Of a stretch of 64,000 nucleotides of DNA, positions 1 to 8,568 are shown in pieces (position 1 is the stretch's first letter; each line of letters opens with the position of its first letter). Source of the DNA: Aureimonas sp. Leaf427. Lineage in GTDB: Bacteria > Pseudomonadota > Alphaproteobacteria > Rhizobiales > Rhizobiaceae. The stretch spans positions 1 to 64,000 of the forward strand of contig NZ_LMQW01000034.1 in assembly GCF_001425485.1 (NCBI RefSeq). Direction: 5' to 3'. The notes beneath the pieces are model-generated. The model worked only from the letters and a program-made list of their open reading frames with translations. It did not search any database and was not told where the DNA came from. The translations under genes were made by a program, and so were the position numbers.

Positions 1-25
1 TGTTTGATCCCAGGCTTTGATGGTG
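1..25. repeat. IS481 left terminal inverted repeat
   Basis: Starts TGTTTGATCCCAGG and pairs with the right end at 1020-1044 (and its copy at 1121-1145), with about five mismatches over 25 bases. It begins exactly at base 1. Confidence 0.75.
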
Positions 26-56
26 CAGTCTTCACTCACGAGTGGAAGGAGGCACT

Positions 57-1049
57 ATGGGCCAAGTTCACCACGGGAGCGCCACGACGACTGCGGCAGT
101 CCGTCGAGCGATACAACATAGTCAAGAGAGCCTGAGAGCTCTGGCCAAGCGCTACGGGATCAACCCGAAGACCGTCGCGAAGTGGAAGAAGCGAACCTCG
201 ACAGCCGATCGCAAGACCGGACCGAGCGAGCCGCACTCCACGGTGCTGTCAGTCGAGGATGAGGCCGTCATCGTAGCCTTTCGGCGCCATACGCTCCTGC
301 CGCTCGACGACTGCCTTTATGCGCTTCAGGCCACGATCCCGCATCTGACGAGGTCATCGCTGCACCGCTGTCTCCAGCGCCACGGCATCTCCCGGCTGCC
401 CGACGTCGAGGGTGACAAGCCCAGGCGATCGAAGTTCAAACGGTATCCGATCGGGTACTTCCACATCGATATTGCCGAGGTGCGGACCGCAGAGGGCAAG
501 CTCTATCTCCTCGTGGCCATCGACCGTACGACCAAGTTCGCCTTCGTCGAACTGCACGAGAAGGCGACTCGCCGTGTCGCCGGCGATTTCCTCCGAGCTC
601 TTGCCGCCGCCGTTCCCTACAAGATCCACACGGTGCTGACCGACAATGGCACACACTTCACCGAGCCTTCCGGCGAAACCTGGACACCAGCCGAGATTAA
701 GCAGATGCGCGCCGACAAGGTTCTCTTTCGTTGCCATGCCTTCGAGGGCGCCTGTGCCCACCTCGACATAGAGCACCGTCTGACCAAGCCGCGTCACCCT
801 TGGACAAACGGCCAGGTCGAGCGGATGAACCGCACGATCAAGGACGCGACCGTCAAACGCTTCCACTACGACAGCCACGATCAGCTCCGGCAGCACCTCG
901 GCGACTTCGTCGGCGCCTACAACTTCGCCCGCCGACTGAAGACCCTACGCGGCCTCACGCCGTACGAGGCGATCTGCAAAGCCTGGACGGAAGAGCCGGC
1001 CAGGTTCACCATCGATCCACACCACCAAATTCCGGGACCAAACATCTAG
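57..1049 (+). CDS. IS481-family transposase
   Basis: DDE/rve transposase of about 330 residues. The N-terminal helix-turn-helix contains SLRALAKRYGINPKTVAKWKK. The integrase core shows the expected acidic residues in YFHIDIAEV, LTDNGTHF and GQVERMNRTIKD, and the C-terminus ends LTPYEAICKAW, typical of the family. The ATG at 57 is chosen over the in-frame GTG at 42 because AAGGAGG at 46-52 is a strong ribosome binding site spaced 4 bases from it. The gene appears intact, and its last codons run into the right inverted repeat. Confidence 0.9.
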   Translation: MGQVHHGSATTTAAVRRAIQHSQESLRALAKRYGINPKTVAKWKKRTSTADRKTGPSEPHSTVLSVEDEAVIVAFRRHTLLPLDDCLYALQATIPHLTRSSLHRCLQRHGISRLPDVEGDKPRRSKFKRYPIGYFHIDIAEVRTAEGKLYLLVAIDRTTKFAFVELHEKATRRVAGDFLRALAAAVPYKIHTVLTDNGTHFTEPSGETWTPAEIKQMRADKVLFRCHAFEGACAHLDIEHRLTKPRHPWTNGQVERMNRTIKDATVKRFHYDSHDQLRQHLGDFVGAYNFARRLKTLRGLTPYEAICKAWTEEPARFTIDPHHQIPGPNI

Positions 1050-1149
1050 CCGGCCTCACGCCGTACGAGGCGATCTGCAAAGCCTGGACGGAAGAGCCGG
1101 CCAGGTTCACCATCGATCCACACCACCAAATTCCGGGACCAAACATCTA
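950..1149 (+). repeat. Tandem duplication of the IS 3' end (2 x 99 bp)
   Basis: Bases 950-1048 are repeated identically at 1051-1149, an offset of 101. The two bases between the copies complete the transposase TAG stop. The copy carries the last transposase codons and a second right inverted repeat (1121-1145), ending in TAA instead of TAG. It is either a real duplication or an assembly artefact at a repeat boundary. Confidence 0.9.
1020..1044. repeat. IS481 right terminal inverted repeat (inner copy)
   Basis: Reverse complement of the left end with about five mismatches. It overlaps the last codons of the transposase, whose TAG stop lies just outside it. Confidence 0.75.
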
Positions 1150-1247
1150 ACGAACCGACGGCAAACGACAGTCGCCGACGCGCGATCGTATGAAATCGAT
1201 CGAGCCATCGCTTTTGCCATTAAAACTGTGGCACCGCCGAACGGCTG

Positions 1248-2963
1248 CTACGGCTTTCGCTCAGTGTTGACACGGCGGCTCAAAACGAAGGTGCGAAAAC
1301 CAATGGTCGAGCGGGAGACTTCGCCATAGTTGTTTAACGGAGATGCCTCAGCTGGCCATGGTTCTTTTGTCCACGGGTCCGCGTAGTATGCAATTGCATC
1401 CGGTGGTTCCTTAGTCAAAAACGCGGTCCATTTTGCACGCGCCTCTGGACCGGTCTCTCTGCTGGCGGGCCATGTCGAGATGCCGTGTGGAATGCCGTCC
1501 GTCAGAAGATAGAGACCCGCCACAGGTCCGAAGACCGTTACGGTCTCGTTGGTTGATACGTGCTGGGCAAATTCGTCCGACACGGTGTCGATGTATGCCT
1601 TCAAATCGGGCGACGTTCTGAGCCCAAGAAAGGGGCCGCTTTCCACCCGTTCCGCATCCGCGGATAAATAGCCAGTTGCCTCCCCGTAAATGCGGAACAT
1701 CGTAAGGGTGCCTACGGTCGCGAGGCACAATGCGAGTGGAGCTATACGCCACAAAGTCGTGCGCTCGACAGGCCGTCCTGCGAACGAAGCCAACCCGATA
1801 GCGGCCGATACGAAGCCACCGATTGCTAGATTGTAGATACTGTACAGCGCTGTATACGCAGTGATCATGCTGCAGACCAATCCGCTCATTACGATCACTC
1901 GCACTAGGATAATCGCTGATGATCTGGCGTCTAATCCCGAAAAACAATGAAGCGAGAAGATAAAGCAGAGAATGATAACATCATGTGATTTGATGTAAGC
2001 AACAGGGCCAGCGGCCATAATGCAGCAAAAGCAAATTACAAAAAGCGCGCTCAAGCTTGAAACGAACCTCGCGGCTTCCAGCCGCAAGAGACCTAACGGT
2101 ATCAAAGCCATTGCCGCAAAGGCCGTTGTAGCGAGCGGTTCGGCTGCCAAGCGTTCCAGAACGAAATCGATCTTCCAGGTGAACCTACCCCCGAGCTGCG
2201 CGGACTGGCTCGTATAGGCAAGCATCGAAAGCAGATGATCGATACCGAAAACGAGCAGCAGGACAGACGCTCCCACGACACCCCAGGCCGCAATGAGCCC
2301 CATATAGGTTATGATAAGGCGCCGTGTATGCGGGATACAGATGAAGGCCACGCCAGCGGACATCGCTGGCGCTATAACGAGTGTCGGATAGCATATCCCG
2401 ACGACAACCCATATGAGAGCCGATAGATTGAGGCGCAGAAGAGCCGATCTCAACCTTGCATCTGCGGATGCGTTTAGGAGCGCGCTTCCCAGTAGGCATA
2501 GCGCCGACGCTGATCCCAGCATCGCGATCGTGTTGTAGGACGGCGCAGGCAACCCGAATGGAATGAAGGCTATGGCAAGCAGGCCCGCCGGCACTGCGAT
2601 CGAACGAGGCCCGATGCGGCGTGTGAAGTCGTAGAGTGCGAGCGCCGTTCCCACCGCTAGCGCGGCATAAGTCCAACGAAGCGCGAGAATAATGCCCTCA
2701 AGCCCACCGTTCCACATCATCCAAAGGCGAACGACGGGAAAGGTTGGAAGAGCCGAGAGTTGTTGAATATTAAGGTTCGTACTGCCCGCAAAACCTTTGC
2801 GAATCCATTCGACGGCATGCGTGACGTAGTAAGCCTCATCGGTGATGTCGACGCCGCGCGGCAGCCGAACGGCGAAGTACAAGAGTCCGATTGCTACGAT
2901 CGCAGATGCTGCTACGAGATCGAGCCGCCGGTCCGACCGAGGAATGGCTGACGAATCCGCCAC
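1248..2963 (-). CDS. Polytopic membrane protein, GT-C/GT39-like glycosyltransferase fold
   Basis: A 571-residue protein with about ten or more hydrophobic segments. After the first membrane segment it carries an acidic motif (DITDEAYYVTHA), as in GT-C glycosyltransferases that take sugars from polyprenyl-phosphate donors. A C-terminal soluble stretch after about residue 430 fits the periplasmic domain of such enzymes. The start is GTG, three bases after the stop of the ArnE/F-like gene, so the two are co-transcribed. That pairing suggests flipping of a lipid-linked sugar followed by transfer outside the inner membrane. No close named family is recognised and the substrate is unknown. Base composition is lower in GC than most of the window. 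Confidence 0.6.
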   Translation of the reverse strand: MADSSAIPRSDRRLDLVAASAIVAIGLLYFAVRLPRGVDITDEAYYVTHAVEWIRKGFAGSTNLNIQQLSALPTFPVVRLWMMWNGGLEGIILALRWTYAALAVGTALALYDFTRRIGPRSIAVPAGLLAIAFIPFGLPAPSYNTIAMLGSASALCLLGSALLNASADARLRSALLRLNLSALIWVVVGICYPTLVIAPAMSAGVAFICIPHTRRLIITYMGLIAAWGVVGASVLLLVFGIDHLLSMLAYTSQSAQLGGRFTWKIDFVLERLAAEPLATTAFAAMALIPLGLLRLEAARFVSSLSALFVICFCCIMAAGPVAYIKSHDVIILCFIFSLHCFSGLDARSSAIILVRVIVMSGLVCSMITAYTALYSIYNLAIGGFVSAAIGLASFAGRPVERTTLWRIAPLALCLATVGTLTMFRIYGEATGYLSADAERVESGPFLGLRTSPDLKAYIDTVSDEFAQHVSTNETVTVFGPVAGLYLLTDGIPHGISTWPASRETGPEARAKWTAFLTKEPPDAIAYYADPWTKEPWPAEASPLNNYGEVSRSTIGFRTFVLSRRVNTERKP

Positions 2964-2966
2964 GAT

Positions 2967-3335
2967 TTAGGTCGACGCGCCCAGCGCGGTCAGAGCGACG
3001 CCAGCAAGGATAAACCCCATGCCAGCAATCTGTATTCCACTGATCGGCTCGCCCAAGAGTAGTCGTGCGGCGACCGGCACGATGACGAAGCTCAAAGCCA
3101 TGAAGGGATAAGCAAAGGTAAGCCCCGCTTTCTCAAGTGCCAAAGTCCAGCAAACGCTTGCAAACAGCGCTGCGGCCATCGCCGACAGAACAGCAATGTC
3201 GGTGTACATGGCGAAGAGATAATCGATCTTACGACCCGACAGCATCGTGCTATGCTGAAGAGCGCGTGCTTTTACGATGAGCTGTCCGTATGCGGTCAGG
3301 CCGAGGGTGAGGGCAATGAAGAGATACTTGTCCAT
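2967..3335 (-). CDS. SMR/EamA-type small membrane protein, ArnE/ArnF-like
   Basis: A 122-residue protein with four predicted membrane helices (about 3-20, 45-67, 72-93, 100-118) in the small multidrug resistance/EamA half-transporter layout. The segment LTFAYPFMALSFVIVPVAA and the following GEPIS loop resemble ArnE/ArnF subunits, which flip undecaprenyl-phosphate-aminoarabinose. It lies directly upstream of a GT-C-like membrane protein, the same pairing seen in arn clusters. A role in translocating a polyprenyl-linked sugar is inferred. A drug-export role is less likely in this context. Confidence 0.65.
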   Translation of the reverse strand: MDKYLFIALTLGLTAYGQLIVKARALQHSTMLSGRKIDYLFAMYTDIAVLSAMAAALFASVCWTLALEKAGLTFAYPFMALSFVIVPVAARLLLGEPISGIQIAGMGFILAGVALTALGAST

Positions 3336-3471
3336 GAGACTCGCTAGCTTGTTCCAGCAAAGCCATTATCAGGCCCCATCCACCCGATCCACTCATGAAA
3401 TCCGCCGCGACTGACAGCATGGGGAAGGTGTGCTATTTGAGCGTCGATAGCAGGTTCGGGTTGGAGTTGGC

Positions 3472-4152
3472 ATGGTAGGACAAGCGGCGAAACAGTCGAT
3501 CGTGATCTTCGGTGCGGGCGACATCGCAGAACTTGCCGATGTCTATTTTACCGAAGACTCTGCGTTCGAAGTTGCGGCCTTCGCGGTCGATGCGGCGTTC
3601 AAGTCGGGTGATACGTTTCGTGGCCGTCCGCTGGTCGAATTCGAGTCCGTGGAACAGAGCTATCCCGCCGATCGATTTCGTTTTTTTGTTGCTCTCAGTT
3701 ACGTCAGGCTCAATGCGCTACGGACAGAGAAGGTCGCTGCCGCGCGAGCTAAGGGCTATGAACTCGTGAGCTATGTGAGCAGCCGCGCGACGATCTTTTC
3801 CGACTTTGAGATCGGAGAGAACTGCTTCATACTCGAAGACAACACGATCCAGCCGTTCGCTCGCGTGGGAAACAACGTGACCCTCTGGAGCGGCAACCAT
3901 ATCGGGCATCACTCCGTGATCGAGGACGACGTGTTCGTTGCGTCGCACGTGGTTGTGTCCGGTGGTGTTCGCATCGGCCGAGCAAGTTTTGTCGGGGTGA
4001 ACGTGACCATCCGTGACCATGTCACCGTCGGCGAGCGCTGTGTCCTCGGGGCCGGGGCTTTGGTGCTGGAAGACCAACCCGATCTTGCGGTCGTTGCCCC
4101 TCGAGGAACGGAACGAGCCAAGGTTCCGAGCACTCGATTGAGAGGTATTTGA
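3472..4152 (+). CDS. PglD/NeuD-like sugar O- or N-acyltransferase
   Basis: A 226-residue protein with an N-terminal Rossmann-like PglD_N domain (IVIFGAGDIAELAD at about 10-23). A C-terminal left-handed beta-helix of hexapeptide repeats runs from about 105 to 205, for example IGENCF, VGNNVTL, IEDDVF, VRIGRAS and VGERCV. The histidine-rich NHIGHHSVIEDD holds the catalytic-base histidine of this family. Such enzymes acetylate UDP-amino sugars or sialic acids for surface glycans. The ATG is preceded by GGAG about 6 bases upstream. It is followed by, and slightly overlaps, the glycosidase-fold gene. Confidence 0.8.
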   Translation: MVGQAAKQSIVIFGAGDIAELADVYFTEDSAFEVAAFAVDAAFKSGDTFRGRPLVEFESVEQSYPADRFRFFVALSYVRLNALRTEKVAAARAKGYELVSYVSSRATIFSDFEIGENCFILEDNTIQPFARVGNNVTLWSGNHIGHHSVIEDDVFVASHVVVSGGVRIGRASFVGVNVTIRDHVTVGERCVLGAGALVLEDQPDLAVVAPRGTERAKVPSTRLRGI

Positions 4153-4157
4153 AACGT

Positions 4158-5084
4158 ATGGGGTGGGATCGCCTTGGCGTTGCGTTCGCTCCATCGGGTC
4201 ATCAGGCTTTCGCGATCAGTCACGCTGCTCTGCCCACTCCCGTTTCTCTAGGCGAAGATTTATTCCGCATTTTCTTCAGCAGTCGCGCCGCAGACAGCCG
4301 TTCTTCCGTTGCCTATGTCGACGTCTCGTTGGGTGGGGAGGTCAGGCTCCAGAGCGATGTTTGCCGGGCGGCGCTCGCGCCCGGCAGTGATGGCAGTTTC
4401 GACGATAATGGAGTTGGCATCGGGTCGATCGTGCCTTTCGACGATGGGCATCGCCTTTACTACATGGGCTGGAACCTCGGGGTGCGGGCTCCATGGCGCA
4501 ATTCGATCGGCTTGGCTGGATCCGACGAGCAAGCTCCGACGCAGTTCCACCGCGTTTTCGCCGGCCCGCTCCTCGATCGATCGCCGGAGGACCCCTATAC
4601 TCTATCTTATCCGTGGGTTCTTCGGTTGGCCGAAGATAACTGGCGCCTTTGGTATGGGTCAAACCTTAGCTGGGGTGCGAGCAGTGCTGACATGAGTCAT
4701 GTCGTCAAGGTGGCTCGTTCTCGGGACGGAGTTCGATGGGAGCGAGACGGGCGAACCGTGATCGGTTTTGCCGACCGGGATGAGTATGCGATTGCTCGTC
4801 CTACGGTCGTGCCGATCGGCGGCGGTTTTTTGATGGCTTTTGCATGCCGCGGCGAGCGATATCGCATCGGTGCGGCAGTCAGTCTGGACGGCGAGACTTG
4901 GCAGCGCGCTGACGATGTCTATGGTCTTCTTCCCGATGGGGCGGGATGGGATGGAGATGCAACCTGCTATCCGGCGTTGTTTTGGCATCACGGTAGGCTA
5001 TGGCTGGCGTATAACGGCAATGGATACGGCGCTACTGGTTTCGGCTTTGCAGTCTGGCGAGGCGAGGTTCCTCGCGTATCCTGA
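4158..5084 (+). CDS. Glycosidase-like protein (GH43/GH32-type beta-propeller fold)
   Basis: About 308 residues, resembling the five-bladed propeller proteins that accompany glycan clusters. It has repeated blade-like segments such as DDGHRLYYMGWN, PWVLRLAEDNWRLWYGS, VVPIGGGFLMAFACRG and FWHHGRLWLAYNGNGYGATGFG. These resemble GH32/43/68 superfamily members, many of them not proven hydrolases. An in-frame TTG at 4149 overlaps the upstream stop (TTGA) and could be the true start, with GAGAGG just before it. The ATG at 4158 is given as the conservative choice. Function in surface-glycan synthesis or trimming is inferred from neighbours. Confidence 0.6.
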   Translation: MGWDRLGVAFAPSGHQAFAISHAALPTPVSLGEDLFRIFFSSRAADSRSSVAYVDVSLGGEVRLQSDVCRAALAPGSDGSFDDNGVGIGSIVPFDDGHRLYYMGWNLGVRAPWRNSIGLAGSDEQAPTQFHRVFAGPLLDRSPEDPYTLSYPWVLRLAEDNWRLWYGSNLSWGASSADMSHVVKVARSRDGVRWERDGRTVIGFADRDEYAIARPTVVPIGGGFLMAFACRGERYRIGAAVSLDGETWQRADDVYGLLPDGAGWDGDATCYPALFWHHGRLWLAYNGNGYGATGFGFAVWRGEVPRVS

Positions 5085-5527
5085 GTACCGTTTCACGCAG
5101 CAGATGGGGAAACGCCGCGACTTTCAGAGTTCGGGTGGACGATGCTCGTTCTTCGGAGGCATCGAAATCTTCACCAAGTCTACCGAAGAATGCCTATAGG
5201 TTTCGATCCATCCGTCGCTTTTGCCTATACCGATGGCGTCGATCGCTTTCCTTTGCGTTTATAACACGATGGCTGTGCAGGATTCCCATGGAACGCTCGA
5301 AACGGGAAAAATGGTCGGCAATGCTTCCGAACGCCGACCCAATCATTCCAATGGTGCCGGCGGTTTTAACGATGACAGTGAGCTTGCCCTAACCAAATCG
5401 TGCAAAAATCAGCCTGTGCCATGGCGCGAACAGCTTCAAATTCATCCAACGGAAACGTCGTTGCCCCAATGGTCCTTCCTATAAAGTCTGCCCGTCCGAC
5501 GGGCTGCATCCGGAGGACCTGCGCCCC
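5085..5527. other. Intergenic region without a recognised gene
   Basis: This 443-base stretch is AT-richer than the DNA to its right and has only short unrecognised open frames on either strand. It marks the boundary between the low-GC glycan block and the high-GC UbiA operon. It presumably holds the operon promoter. Confidence 0.6.
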
Positions 5528-6967
5528 ATGGACGCCCGCGTCATACACGTTGAACGGCCGATCTACGTCGATCTCGACGGGACGCTCATCAAGACGGATC
5601 TCCTCTGGGAGTCGCTGTTTCTGCTCGCGCGGCAGGCGCCGGCGTCTCTCTGGCGGGTGCCGTTCTGGGCGGCGAAGGGGAAGGCTTGTCTGAAGGCGGA
5701 GATCGCCAAGCGGGTGGAGTTCGAGGCGGAGCTTCTGCCCTACCGGGAGGAGGTCGTGCGCGAGCTCACGGCCGCGCGGGCCAGCGGGCGGCGGGTCGTG
5801 CTGGCGACGGGGGCGAACGAGCGGTTCGCCCATGCGGTGTCGGAGCATCTCGGACTGTTCGACGAGGTGATGGCGAGCTGTGACGACGTCAATCTGACGG
5901 CGTCGCGCAAGCTCGAGCGGATCGAAGCGCGGGGCGACCCGGGCGGGTTCGAATATTACGGCAATTCCCACGAGGACGTCTGCCTGCTCGCGGCCGCTGC
6001 CGAGGCGACGGTGGTCGCGCCCGACCGCACGGCTGCCCGCTGGCAGCGCAAGGCGGGGGCGCAGCTTCTGCCGGCGCCGAGGAACGGCCTTCTCAAGGGC
6101 TGCATCAAGGCGATGCGGCCGCATCAGTGGGTGAAGAACATCCTCGTCTTCGTGCCGCTGGTCCTGACGCACGAGTTCCTCGATCTCGATATGGTCGTGA
6201 AGGGGCTGACGGCCTTCTTCGCCTTCTCCTTCGCGGCCTCGTCCGTCTATATCCTCAACGATCTCCTCGATCTCTCCGCCGACCGGCGGCACAAGACCAA
6301 GCGCCGGAGGCCCTTCGCCTCCGGCCTCGTGCCGATCCCGACGGGCCTGATGCTGGGGCTCGGGCTTCTCGCGACCGCCGTGGGATTGGGGGCGACGCTG
6401 CCGGTCGAGTTCATGTGGGTGCTCGGCGGCTACATGCTGGCGACGACGGCCTATTCGTTCTTCCTCAAGCGAATGCTCCTCATCGACGTCCTGACGCTCG
6501 CCGGCCTCTACACGGTGCGCATCGTCGCGGGCGCCACGGCGGCCGATGTCGACGGGTCCTTCTGGCTCATGGCCTTCTCGGTCTTCTTCTTCCTCTCTCT
6601 CGCCCTCGTGAAGCGCTACACCGAGCTTATGGATTTCGGCATCGGCGCGGAGCGATCCACGACGGGGAGGGGGTATCTCGACGTCGACATCGACATGCTC
6701 GGCCAGTCCGGCATCGCATCCGGCTTCGCCTCGGTGCTGGTTCTCGCGCTCTACATCGACAGCGTCGAGGTCCGTAGGATGTACGATGTGCCCTGGCTTC
6801 TCTGGCCGCTCTGTCCGCTCGTCCTCTACATCGTCGTGCGCATCTGGATTCTGGCGCGCCGCAACCAGATGCACGAAGACCCCGTCGTCTTCATCCTGCA
6901 GGACTGGCGCAGCCAGATCATGATCGCCGCGGGCGCCGCTCTCTTCGCCGTCGCCGCCTTCGTCTGA
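5528..6967 (+). CDS. HAD phosphatase - UbiA prenyltransferase fusion
   Basis: A 479-residue two-domain protein. Residues 10-180 are a HAD-superfamily domain with YVDLDGTL (D15, D17), a VVLATGAN motif II and a YYGNSHEDVCLL motif IV region. Residues 190-479 are a UbiA-type polytopic prenyltransferase with RPHQWVKN and the Mg-binding N244-D245-x2-D248-x3-D252 followed by KTKRRRPFASG. UbiA proteins with this last motif resemble decaprenyl-phosphate phosphoribosyltransferases, which load phosphoribose on a polyprenyl phosphate. A fused phosphatase could remove the 5-phosphate of the product. The ATG follows GGAGG with an 11-base gap. It heads a tight operon with a flippase-like protein, an epimerase and an aminotransferase. 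Confidence 0.8.
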   Translation: MDARVIHVERPIYVDLDGTLIKTDLLWESLFLLARQAPASLWRVPFWAAKGKACLKAEIAKRVEFEAELLPYREEVVRELTAARASGRRVVLATGANERFAHAVSEHLGLFDEVMASCDDVNLTASRKLERIEARGDPGGFEYYGNSHEDVCLLAAAAEATVVAPDRTAARWQRKAGAQLLPAPRNGLLKGCIKAMRPHQWVKNILVFVPLVLTHEFLDLDMVVKGLTAFFAFSFAASSVYILNDLLDLSADRRHKTKRRRPFASGLVPIPTGLMLGLGLLATAVGLGATLPVEFMWVLGGYMLATTAYSFFLKRMLLIDVLTLAGLYTVRIVAGATAADVDGSFWLMAFSVFFFLSLALVKRYTELMDFGIGAERSTTGRGYLDVDIDMLGQSGIASGFASVLVLALYIDSVEVRRMYDVPWLLWPLCPLVLYIVVRIWILARRNQMHEDPVVFILQDWRSQIMIAAGAALFAVAAFV

Positions 6968-7115
6968 CGGCGGCTCTCGGAGCCCCAGGCTAAGGTCCGG
7001 TTGACTCTATCCGAACATCCTTGATGCGGCCGCTTTGTCATACCGACTTCCTTTACTCGCTACGCGTGTTTTGGAGCTAGACGTTTTCCCGGACCGACAG
7101 TTTGAAAGACCTCGA

Positions 7116-7550
7116 ATGTCGAAATTTCTGCCGTTCATCTTGTTTACCGTGTTCACCAATGCGGCGGCTCAGCTGATGCTGAAGTACGGCATGATTCAGC
7201 TGGGGCCTCTGTCCTTCGCCGGGGTCAATCCGGTTCTGAAGATCCTGCAGATCGTCTTCAGCCCCTTCGTGTTTCTGGGCCTTTGCACCTTCGTCGTCTC
7301 GATGGCCTCGCATCTCTTCGTCCTGTCGAAGGTCGAGCTGTCCTACGCCTATCCCTTCCTGTCGCTCGCCTACGTCGCCGTCGCCGTCTTCGCGTACCTC
7401 CTCTTCAAGGAGGACCTCAACGCCTACCGCATCGGCGGCATCGCGTTGATCTGCGTCGGCACGGTCTTCATCGCGCAGGGCGGCTCCACCATCCATGGCG
7501 AGGACGACCTCGCCGCGCTCTCCTCCTCGAACGGTGAGGTTTCCCGATGA
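7116..7550 (+). CDS. SMR/EamA-type small membrane protein, ArnE/ArnF-like
   Basis: About 144 residues with four predicted helices and a charged 25-residue tail. KVELSYAYPFLSLAYVAVAVFAY and the FKEDLN loop parallel the protein at 2967-3335 and ArnE/F subunits. The in-frame upstream candidate at 7035 lacks homologous sequence; the ATG at 7116 has a weak GAAAGA upstream and starts directly before the first helix. Its stop overlaps the next start (ATGA). Likely role: flipping of the lipid-linked sugar made by the UbiA fusion and the epimerase (inference). Confidence 0.7.
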   Translation: MSKFLPFILFTVFTNAAAQLMLKYGMIQLGPLSFAGVNPVLKILQIVFSPFVFLGLCTFVVSMASHLFVLSKVELSYAYPFLSLAYVAVAVFAYLLFKEDLNAYRIGGIALICVGTVFIAQGGSTIHGEDDLAALSSSNGEVSR

Positions 7551-8557
7551 AACATGTGATCTTCGGCGGCGACGGTTTCGTCGGCCGTCATCTCGCAGCC
7601 CGGCTCGTCGCAGACGGCGAAGAGGTCGTCGTCGCCGACATCGCCAAGAGCGGGCTCGCCCACTACGCCGAGTGCCGCCACATCCACACCGACGTCACCG
7701 ATCCGGCCGCCATCGCCGCCGTGCCGATCGCGCCCGACGATATGGTCTACAACCTCTCGGCCAAGATGCTCTCGCCGTTGCAGGTGCGGGCGAAGCGCCA
7801 CGAGTTCTTCTTCCCCGTGAACTACGACGGCACGAAAAACATCATCGAGGCGATGGACCGGGCGGGCGCGAACCGGCTCGTGCACTTCACCACCGACATG
7901 ATCTACGGCCACACGGTTGTCTTCCCGATGACCGAGGAGCACCCGGTCGCACCGCTCGGCGAGTACGGCCTGTCGAAATGGCGCACGGAGGAACTCGCCC
8001 ACGACTGGCGCGAGCGCGGCATGAAGATCTCGCTCTTCCGCCCGCGCCTCATCATCGGGCCCGGCCGCCTCGGCATTCTGGAGAAGCTCTTCAAGCTGAT
8101 CGACGCGAATCTGCCGGTGCCGATGATCGGCTCGGGCAAGAATCCCTATCAGTTCATCTCCGTCTTCGACTGCGCGGAGGCCGCGCGCCTCTCCTGGAAG
8201 GCGGGCGTTCCGAACGAAGCCTACAATCTCGGCTCGCTCAACCCGCCGCCGGTCCGCAAGCTGCTGGGCGATCTCATCCGCCATGCCGGCTCGCGGTCGA
8301 TCCTGATCCCGACGCCTGGCTGGGCGGTGAAGAAGACGCTCGATCTCCTCGACGCGCTGAACCGGCCGCTGATGGACCCCGAGCAGTATCTCATCGCCGA
8401 CGAGAACTGCGTGCTCGACGTGACCAAGGGCAAGCTCCAGCTCGGCTGGGTGCCCCAGTATCGCGACGAGGACATGCTGATCGCCGCCTATAGCGAATAT
8501 CATGCCAAGAAGGGCGGCGCCGAGGGCGTCTCGACCTTCGCGCAAGCCGCGGAATAA
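7547..8557 (+). CDS. NAD-dependent epimerase/dehydratase (extended SDR)
   Basis: A 336-residue protein with the nucleotide-binding GGDGFVG at 7-13, the acidic D31 after strand 2, and the catalytic pair Y140-x3-K144 (EYGLSK). TTDMIYG contributes the usual Ser/Thr region. It would act on a nucleotide- or lipid-linked sugar in the cytoplasm. It is translationally coupled to the upstream transporter gene and 11 bases before the aminotransferase. An oxidation or epimerisation step in lipid-linked sugar synthesis is inferred; the exact substrate is not readable from the sequence. Confidence 0.8.
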   Translation: MKHVIFGGDGFVGRHLAARLVADGEEVVVADIAKSGLAHYAECRHIHTDVTDPAAIAAVPIAPDDMVYNLSAKMLSPLQVRAKRHEFFFPVNYDGTKNIIEAMDRAGANRLVHFTTDMIYGHTVVFPMTEEHPVAPLGEYGLSKWRTEELAHDWRERGMKISLFRPRLIIGPGRLGILEKLFKLIDANLPVPMIGSGKNPYQFISVFDCAEAARLSWKAGVPNEAYNLGSLNPPPVRKLLGDLIRHAGSRSILIPTPGWAVKKTLDLLDALNRPLMDPEQYLIADENCVLDVTKGKLQLGWVPQYRDEDMLIAAYSEYHAKKGGAEGVSTFAQAAE

Positions 8558-8568
8558 GGAACCTCGCC

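Larger units (their letters stand above)
1..1145 (+). mobile_element. IS481-family insertion sequence with duplicated right end
   Basis: A single DDE transposase gene is bounded by about 25-bp imperfect terminal inverted repeats. The left end (1-25, beginning TGTTTGATCCC) matches the reverse complement of 1020-1044 at about 20 of 25 positions. A second right end lies at 1121-1145 because the last 99 bases are repeated in tandem. The left end is the first base of the window, so a target duplication on that side cannot be checked. The element could be 1-1044 or 1-1145 depending on which right end is functional. Confidence 0.85.
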
